DNA from: an uncultured Christensenella sp.
GTDB taxonomy: Bacteria > Bacillota > Clostridia > Christensenellales > Pumilibacteraceae
Direction of reading: 5' to 3'
DNA: 19,413 nucleotides
Assembly (NCBI GenBank): GCA_910585055.1
Contig: CAJUBY010000036.1
Location: 276 to 19,688 of the forward strand
Numbering within the stretch: the stretch's first letter is position 1; every line of letters starts with the position of its first letter. Under the pieces are notes generated by a model. That model saw only the letters and a list, made by a program, of their open reading frames with translations, had not been told where the DNA came from and did not search any database. This document shows, piece after piece, positions 15,241 through 19,413 of the stretch. A program made the translations under genes and the position numbers.

Positions 15241-16830
15241 TTACTCCGCGTCGGCGCCGACTTCCAAAAGATCGAACGGGTCTTCCGCGGTATCCGTCTG
15301 TTCTTCGCTCTGCGCGTCACCGTGTTCTGTTTCGTTTTTCGCTATATAGTCGTAAAGCGGCGCGCAGTCGAGCCCCGAAAACCCGTTGAGGAACGAGTAA
15401 AGCAGCCGCGCTATCGAAAGCGCGCCTCCCTGTTTATTCGATTCTATGTATATGGGAAGGACCGGATCATGTACGCTGGTACGCACTATAAAATAGCCGT
15501 CGGCATGCGACACGTACGCACGCACGCCTTCGTAATTGTCTTCCGATATTTCAAGCATACGTTCCGACAGACCTTTTAGTCTTACTATGATCTTATCGGC
15601 AAGTTCGCGCCAGTCGTCGCATACGAAATTCAGTCTTATATCCGCTTCTTCGGCAGGCATTTCGAGATCGGATATAAGATCGGAAATGTCCGATCTGTTT
15701 CTGCGAAGATTAGACAGGACAACGAGTATCTTCGCTATAAAATATGCGCCGTCGTCCAAAAAATAATGTTCCGAAAATGCGGCATGACCGCTGCTCTCTA
15801 TGGCAAGAGGCGCATCGACGCCGTTTTCGCACAATCGTTTTGCTTCGTCTATAACGTTTCTGTAACCGCGTTTAAACCGTTTCTGCACTCCGCCGCGGCT
15901 TTCAATAAACCTGCGCAGACCTTCCGTCGTGACGGAATCCGTGACTATAGTCGCGCCCGGGTGTTCGGGCAGAACCATAGCGGCGGCAAGCGCTATAAGT
16001 CTGCAGCGGTTTACTTCCGTACCGTCCTTTGTTACCACCGCGCAGCGGTCGACGTCGGCGTCGAATATTATGCCGAGATCCGCGCCGCATGATACAACGC
16101 GCGTTTTAAGCGATTCCATAGCCTGCGCGTTTTCCGGATTGGGCGGATGCGCCGGAAACGTTCCGTCCGGTTCCAAAAACTGCGACGGCGAAACGTCCGC
16201 GCCCAACGGCTCCAGCACGCGCTTGGCAAAAAAACCGCCGGCGCCGTGACTGGCGTCTACTGCTATCTTCATTCCCTTTAACGGCAGATACAATCCGGTG
16301 CCCCTGCGTATGGACTCCGTAAGCGTATCACAGTAAAGCCGCAGAAAATCGCGGCGCACGACCGTAGATTGAGATCCCGACCGTATCTTTTCGCCTGCGT
16401 CTGCAAGCGCTATTATCTCGTCGAGCTCTGCGGAATTGACGCCGCCGTCCTTGGTAAAAAACTTAAGACCGTTTATATCCTTGGGGTGATGGCTCGCCGT
16501 TATCATTATCGACCCGTCTATGAGCATCGACGGAAATTGAGTGACCAAAAACGCCGCAGGTGTGGAAAACATGCCGCAGTTGAAAAGCTCCAACCCGGAG
16601 TTTCTCAATGCGGAAACAGCCGCGTTGGTAAAAGCCTGTCCGGTAATGCGGCTGTCTCTGCCTATAGCTATTTTGCAGCGGTCTTTGCCCGTTCGTTTTG
16701 CGACCCACAGCGCAAATGCGCAAGCCAAGTCACGGACCGCCTGCTCGGTAAGCACGACCGGCTTACCTTCCGACGCTATCGCTCTGCCGCGAATGTCGGT
16801 ACCGCTTTTTAATACGCCGTAATCGTTCAT
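15241..16830 (-). CDS. Phosphoglucomutase/phosphomannomutase family protein
   Basis: A 529-aa alpha-D-phosphohexomutase. All four family regions are visible: SGTDIRG near the start, the phosphoserine loop TASHHP with Ser113 (usually ASHNP), the metal loop DADVDR with Asp257/259/261, and the sugar-binding loop ESSGH at 345-349. PPNPEN at about 229-234 is also typical. The exact substrate (glucose, mannose or glucosamine phosphate) cannot be told; glucosamine-type GlmM is less likely because of the loop sequence and length. The last 30 residues are acidic and low in complexity. GGAGG lies just before the ATG at 16830. A strong promoter lies 30-58 bases upstream. Confidence 0.9.
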   Translation of the reverse strand: MNDYGVLKSGTDIRGRAIASEGKPVVLTEQAVRDLACAFALWVAKRTGKDRCKIAIGRDSRITGQAFTNAAVSALRNSGLELFNCGMFSTPAAFLVTQFPSMLIDGSIMITASHHPKDINGLKFFTKDGGVNSAELDEIIALADAGEKIRSGSQSTVVRRDFLRLYCDTLTESIRRGTGLYLPLKGMKIAVDASHGAGGFFAKRVLEPLGADVSPSQFLEPDGTFPAHPPNPENAQAMESLKTRVVSCGADLGIIFDADVDRCAVVTKDGTEVNRCRLIALAAAMVLPEHPGATIVTDSVTTEGLRRFIESRGGVQKRFKRGYRNVIDEAKRLCENGVDAPLAIESSGHAAFSEHYFLDDGAYFIAKILVVLSNLRRNRSDISDLISDLEMPAEEADIRLNFVCDDWRELADKIIVRLKGLSERMLEISEDNYEGVRAYVSHADGYFIVRTSVHDPVLPIYIESNKQGGALSIARLLYSFLNGFSGLDCAPLYDYIAKNETEHGDAQSEEQTDTAEDPFDLLEVGADAE

Positions 16831-16859
16831 ACAACCTCCGTTTACTCGGTCACATATAT

Positions 16860-16888
16860 ATTATAACGCTTTTTATCGTGTTTGACAA
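16860..16888 (-). promoter_or_regulatory. Strong sigma-A-type promoter for the mutase-tkt-yfbR genes
   Basis: On the minus strand TTGTCA (-35, plus bases 16883-16888) and a perfect TATAAT (-10, 16860-16865) are 17 bases apart. It is in the 138-base gap between the aro cluster and the mutase gene. The rest of that gap (16889-16968) holds only a weak GC-rich stem without a T-run. Confidence 0.85.
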
Positions 16889-16968
16889 ATGCTTTTCGCG
16901 CGTTTTCGGCAAATTAATATGAATTTACGCGCCGCCGCGGTCGGCAAACGATAACGATACTCTTTACT

Positions 16969-18138
16969 TTAAACTATTTCCGACAGTTCGCCGTAGCTAC
17001 TTACGATATAATCTGCCGTGCATTCTTTTGTCTTATCTCTGTCGAACAAACACGTATCGATCCCGAACGCTTTTCCGCCGGCGATATCGGATGTAACGCT
17101 GTCGCCGATAACAAGCATCCTATCTTTATCCGCATATCCGATACGTTGGCATACACGTTCGAAAAAACGCGGATCGGGCTTATCGAATCCTATATCTTCC
17201 GAAATAAAAGCGCCGTCGATATGCCCTGCCAAAGCCTTTAAGCGTTCTTCGGCTATACGGGTGAAACTGTTGGTGACAACGTAAACTTTTATTCCGCGCT
17301 TTCTCATGCAATCGAGAAACCCGACGGCGCCGTCTAATACAAATCTCGTATTGCGCATTTCGTTTACGTATACAGCGTTCATTTCCGTGGGATCGAAATA
17401 CTCGTTCAGTCTTTCGCGCAACATTACGAACCGCATTCCGTCAAGCTCGGCTCTCGTTATCTGCTTGTTCTCGAGCATACGCCAGACCAAAGTCGTTATT
17501 TCCGAATAATGGGAAACTATTTTATCGTCGCAGCTGTTTATCCCCACCGCTCTCGCAGCATTTACTACGGCGGTACGCATAGCCTTTTTAAAATCCAACA
17601 ATGTTTCGTCGGCGTCGCACAGCAAAACGTCGTATCTGTTTCCGCGCACGCCGTCACTGATCAAAGTTTCCAAACGGTCGCATAACGACGGCTTTGAAGT
17701 GTCCAGCGTATGGTCCGCGTAACGGGAATACAAAGGTTCTCGGTCGTCGAGCAGTTTAGGCAAATATTTGACGATCGGCCGCGCGGTGTTTATTATACGG
17801 TCGATAATAACCTGTCGCGGCGCCGTCAAACGCACTACTCCGCAATGTCTGCGCAATAAATTTACATTGCGTTTATCGAGCACGGCTCCGCCGCCGCAAA
17901 CGATGATATCCGCATCCGATCCTACCGCATCTTCGACTATGCTATGTTCGATACTTCTGAAAGCCTGCTCTCCTTCGCGCTCGAAGAACGTCGTAATATC
18001 GCCGTGGCGACTTACAAACACGTCGTCGGTATCTATTACCGTCTTAAACGGATGCCGTGATTTATATTGCCGCGCCAGCGTGGATTTGCCGCTTCCGGGC
18101 GCGCCGATAAGCGCTATATGTCCGTTCATTTCCGCCAT
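16969..18138 (-). CDS. aroK: Shikimate kinase fused to a HAD-superfamily (YjjG-like) phosphatase
   Basis: One unbroken reading frame encodes two domains. Residues 1-163 (from the ATG at 18138) are shikimate kinase: Walker A GAPGSGKST at 12-20, DTDD at 36-39, FFEREGEQAFRSIE at 51-64, CGGGAVLDKR at 81-90, and a lid DDREPLYSRY at 131-140. It phosphorylates shikimate at the 3-OH. Residues about 168-389 are a HAD phosphatase of YjjG type: CDADETLLDF with Asp175/Asp177, VVTNSF (Ser291), FDKPDPRFF (Lys320), and GDSVTSD (345-351). The whole catalytic set is present. The start at 18138 has GGAG 8 bases upstream; the ATG at 18129 (386 aa) overlaps the aroQ stop as ATGA and is equally possible. The HAD substrate is unknown. 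No clear terminator follows. Confidence 0.92.
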   Translation of the reverse strand: MAEMNGHIALIGAPGSGKSTLARQYKSRHPFKTVIDTDDVFVSRHGDITTFFEREGEQAFRSIEHSIVEDAVGSDADIIVCGGGAVLDKRNVNLLRRHCGVVRLTAPRQVIIDRIINTARPIVKYLPKLLDDREPLYSRYADHTLDTSKPSLCDRLETLISDGVRGNRYDVLLCDADETLLDFKKAMRTAVVNAARAVGINSCDDKIVSHYSEITTLVWRMLENKQITRAELDGMRFVMLRERLNEYFDPTEMNAVYVNEMRNTRFVLDGAVGFLDCMRKRGIKVYVVTNSFTRIAEERLKALAGHIDGAFISEDIGFDKPDPRFFERVCQRIGYADKDRMLVIGDSVTSDIAGGKAFGIDTCLFDRDKTKECTADYIVSSYGELSEIV

Positions 18139-18545
18139 AGCAGATACTCCGCGGCAAGCATATATCCTTCCGCGCCCAACCCCGTAATGCAGCCGTCGCA
18201 ATGCTTTGCCGTAACGCTTACGGCACGGAACGGCTCGCGCGCAAGTATATTCGTAAAATGCACTTCCACCTTTTTCGCGGAACAGCAGTCCAGCGCATCC
18301 GCAATGGCATACGAATAATGCGAATACGCACCGGCGTTTATTATAAGCCCGTCAAACCCTCCGCGTTGGATCCTGTCAACGATCTCACCCTCTATGTTCG
18401 ACTGAAAAAACTCTATATCCGCGCCGCGTTTTTCGGCAAAATCTTTTATCTCGTTTTCGATCTCGCCGAGGGTACGGCTGCCGTACATAGGACCGCGCTG
18501 TCCGACCATATTAATATTTACGCCGTTCAATACCAATATCTTCAT
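18126..18545 (-). CDS. aroQ: 3-dehydroquinate dehydratase, type II
   Basis: This 139-aa protein of normal size removes water from 3-dehydroquinate, the third step of the shikimate pathway, as a dodecamer in most relatives. Motifs are LNGVNINMVGQRGPMYG (usual form LNGPNLNMLGxREPxxYG, with the catalytic Arg and Tyr kept), QSNIEGEIVDRIQ (usual QSNHEG), INAGAYSHYSYAIADAL, and the catalytic-His segment EVHFTNILAREPFR. The Pro-to-Val and His-to-Ile changes are minor departures from consensus. AGGAGA precedes the ATG at 18545, 9 bases after the aroE stop. Its 3' end overlaps the shikimate kinase start, so translation is probably coupled. Confidence 0.95.
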   Translation of the reverse strand: MKILVLNGVNINMVGQRGPMYGSRTLGEIENEIKDFAEKRGADIEFFQSNIEGEIVDRIQRGGFDGLIINAGAYSHYSYAIADALDCCSAKKVEVHFTNILAREPFRAVSVTAKHCDGCITGLGAEGYMLAAEYLLWRK

Positions 18546-18554
18546 ATCTTTCTC

Positions 18555-19331
18555 CTATCCGTTATTACTGCCGTCTACGGCTTTTTGTACTGCGTCGAAA
18601 ACACGCCGAATGTCGCACTGCGTATCCGTAAGTATCATATCGCCTTTAATAGCCTGAAACATGAGCATGTCCGCACCGTTCTGCGTTTCGGCTCCCGCCG
18701 CCGCACAGCGCCGCAAAAACGGAGTGCGGTCTTCGGTATAAATAAGATCGAACGCATAATCGAACTGCGGCATAACGCACATTACACGCAAAACGTCTTC
18801 TCCGTTTTGTCCGACGGGCGTACAATTGACTATCATTTGCGCGGACTGCCCGGTATACAATTTCGAACCGGCGCACATTTCCGTAAACCTTACCGCATTC
18901 ATCAGCGAGCGGTTAAGCACGTACACCTGTTTGCCGTTACGACAAAGCGCAGACGCAACGGCACGAGCCGCCCCGCCGGCGCCGAGTATCAACGCCCCGT
19001 CGACACGATTTTTCCAATCCGAAAAATTTCTGTCCAGCGCAAGGACAAAACCGTCGCCGTCGGTATCAAAGCATTTACGGTCGCGCGAACGCACGACGTT
19101 GACAGATATATCCGCGCCCAAAAGTTTACCCACCGCGGTCTTATACGGCTTAGTAACGAAAAACCCGTCGCAGCGATCCAAAAGACCGCGGACCGTATTT
19201 TCAAGAAGATCGTATGTCACGTCACACACTTCGAAAGACAGCTCGAATCCGAGCGCATCCGCTATAGCGGCATGGATATTCGGCGACCGAGTATAACCTA
19301 TGTCGCGGCCAATAAGCGCGAATTTATACAC
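18555..19331 (-). CDS. aroE: Shikimate dehydrogenase
   Basis: This 258-aa protein reduces 3-dehydroshikimate to shikimate with NADPH. The N-terminal substrate domain has YTRSPNIH (usual HSxSPxxHN), FVTKPYK with catalytic Lys64, SVNVV and DTDGDGF holding the conserved Asp; the NADP loop is GAGGAARA, followed by VNCTPVG, DLIYTEDRTPFL and GADMLMFQAI. It is shorter than the E. coli enzyme and varies at several usually conserved places, but the main ligand residues are kept apart from one Ser to Thr. The start is a GTG at 19331 with AAGGAGGT just upstream. It overlaps the end of the aroA frame by 8 bases. Confidence 0.94.
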   Translation of the reverse strand: MYKFALIGRDIGYTRSPNIHAAIADALGFELSFEVCDVTYDLLENTVRGLLDRCDGFFVTKPYKTAVGKLLGADISVNVVRSRDRKCFDTDGDGFVLALDRNFSDWKNRVDGALILGAGGAARAVASALCRNGKQVYVLNRSLMNAVRFTEMCAGSKLYTGQSAQMIVNCTPVGQNGEDVLRVMCVMPQFDYAFDLIYTEDRTPFLRRCAAAGAETQNGADMLMFQAIKGDMILTDTQCDIRRVFDAVQKAVDGSNNG

Positions 19332-19413
19332 CTGTTACCTCCTTGAAAAACGCCGGATAACTTACAGAAACACACTCCGCGCCGATGATCTCCGCACCGC
19401 CGCCGGCAGCCGC
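19324..19413 (-). CDS. aroA: 3-phosphoshikimate 1-carboxyvinyltransferase (EPSP synthase), last 29 residues
   Basis: The minus-strand frame entering at the window end runs for 29 codons to a TAA at 19324-19326. The C-terminal segment VSVSYPAFFKEVTGV matches the end of EPSP synthases, where a conserved Ser-Tyr-Pro-x-Phe-Phe is typical. The position directly before aroE, with an 8-base overlap, supports this. Too little is present to say more about the enzyme; the rest lies beyond the window. Confidence 0.8.
   Translation of the reverse strand, partial: AAAGGGAEIIGAECVSVSYPAFFKEVTGV

Noticed and set aside
16912..16968. Terminator after the shikimate kinase fusion gene
   Set aside because: The GCCG/CGGC stem is 4 bp and no T-run follows on the minus strand.
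18201..19346. A 381-codon open frame on the plus strand
   Set aside because: It lies antisense to aroQ and aroE, both of which have full motif sets and good start signals.

Overview
The window reads as a chromosomal segment of a Bacillota (Firmicutes), most likely an uncultivated gut-type Clostridia. The reasons are strong AGGAGG-type ribosome binding sites, sigma-A-like promoters, TTG and GTG starts, lipoprotein signal peptides, InlB-type and GLUG repeats, a DegV protein, and an arginine-sensitive type of N-acetylglutamate kinase. G+C is about half by eye. The lineage is an inference. I see no rRNA, tRNA, CRISPR, transposase, integrase or phage gene.

Left part (1-5175, plus strand): arginine biosynthesis. 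The 3' end of argC is followed by argB and argD and a strong terminator. A clear promoter then drives argF, a GNAT acetyltransferase that overlaps argF by one base, and a DegV-family fatty-acid-binding protein, ending in a second terminator that contains an 11-C tract. Together these genes take N-acetylglutamate to citrulline. argJ is not in this stretch.

Middle part (5169-12509): the most unusual region. Three lipoprotein genes on the minus strand are joined by two 4-base ATGA stop/start overlaps and so look translationally coupled. In order of transcription they are: a 1052-aa surface protein with three InlB-type repeats and a GLUG beta-helix region; a 400-aa lipoprotein whose body resembles type I 3-dehydroquinate dehydratase and keeps the catalytic Lys, His and one Arg; and a 692-aa SASA/SGNH-like lipoprotein whose nucleophile serine position is a glutamate. 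A divergent AraC-type regulator starts 140 bases upstream of the operon's first start codon. This has the layout of a regulated cell-surface carbohydrate or glycan-handling locus of unknown substrate.

Right part (12531-19413, minus strand): central and aromatic metabolism. The aro cluster (end of aroA, aroE, aroQ, and a shikimate kinase fused to a HAD phosphatase domain) is compact, with overlaps or very short gaps. Downstream, with its own promoter, is a phosphohexomutase, then transketolase and a YfbR-type HD nucleotidase whose HD motif reads HE. Transketolase can supply erythrose-4-phosphate, a precursor of the shikimate pathway. I see no convincing terminator between the aro cluster and the mutase gene. 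A terminator at 12531-12559 separates the converging araC and yfbR genes.
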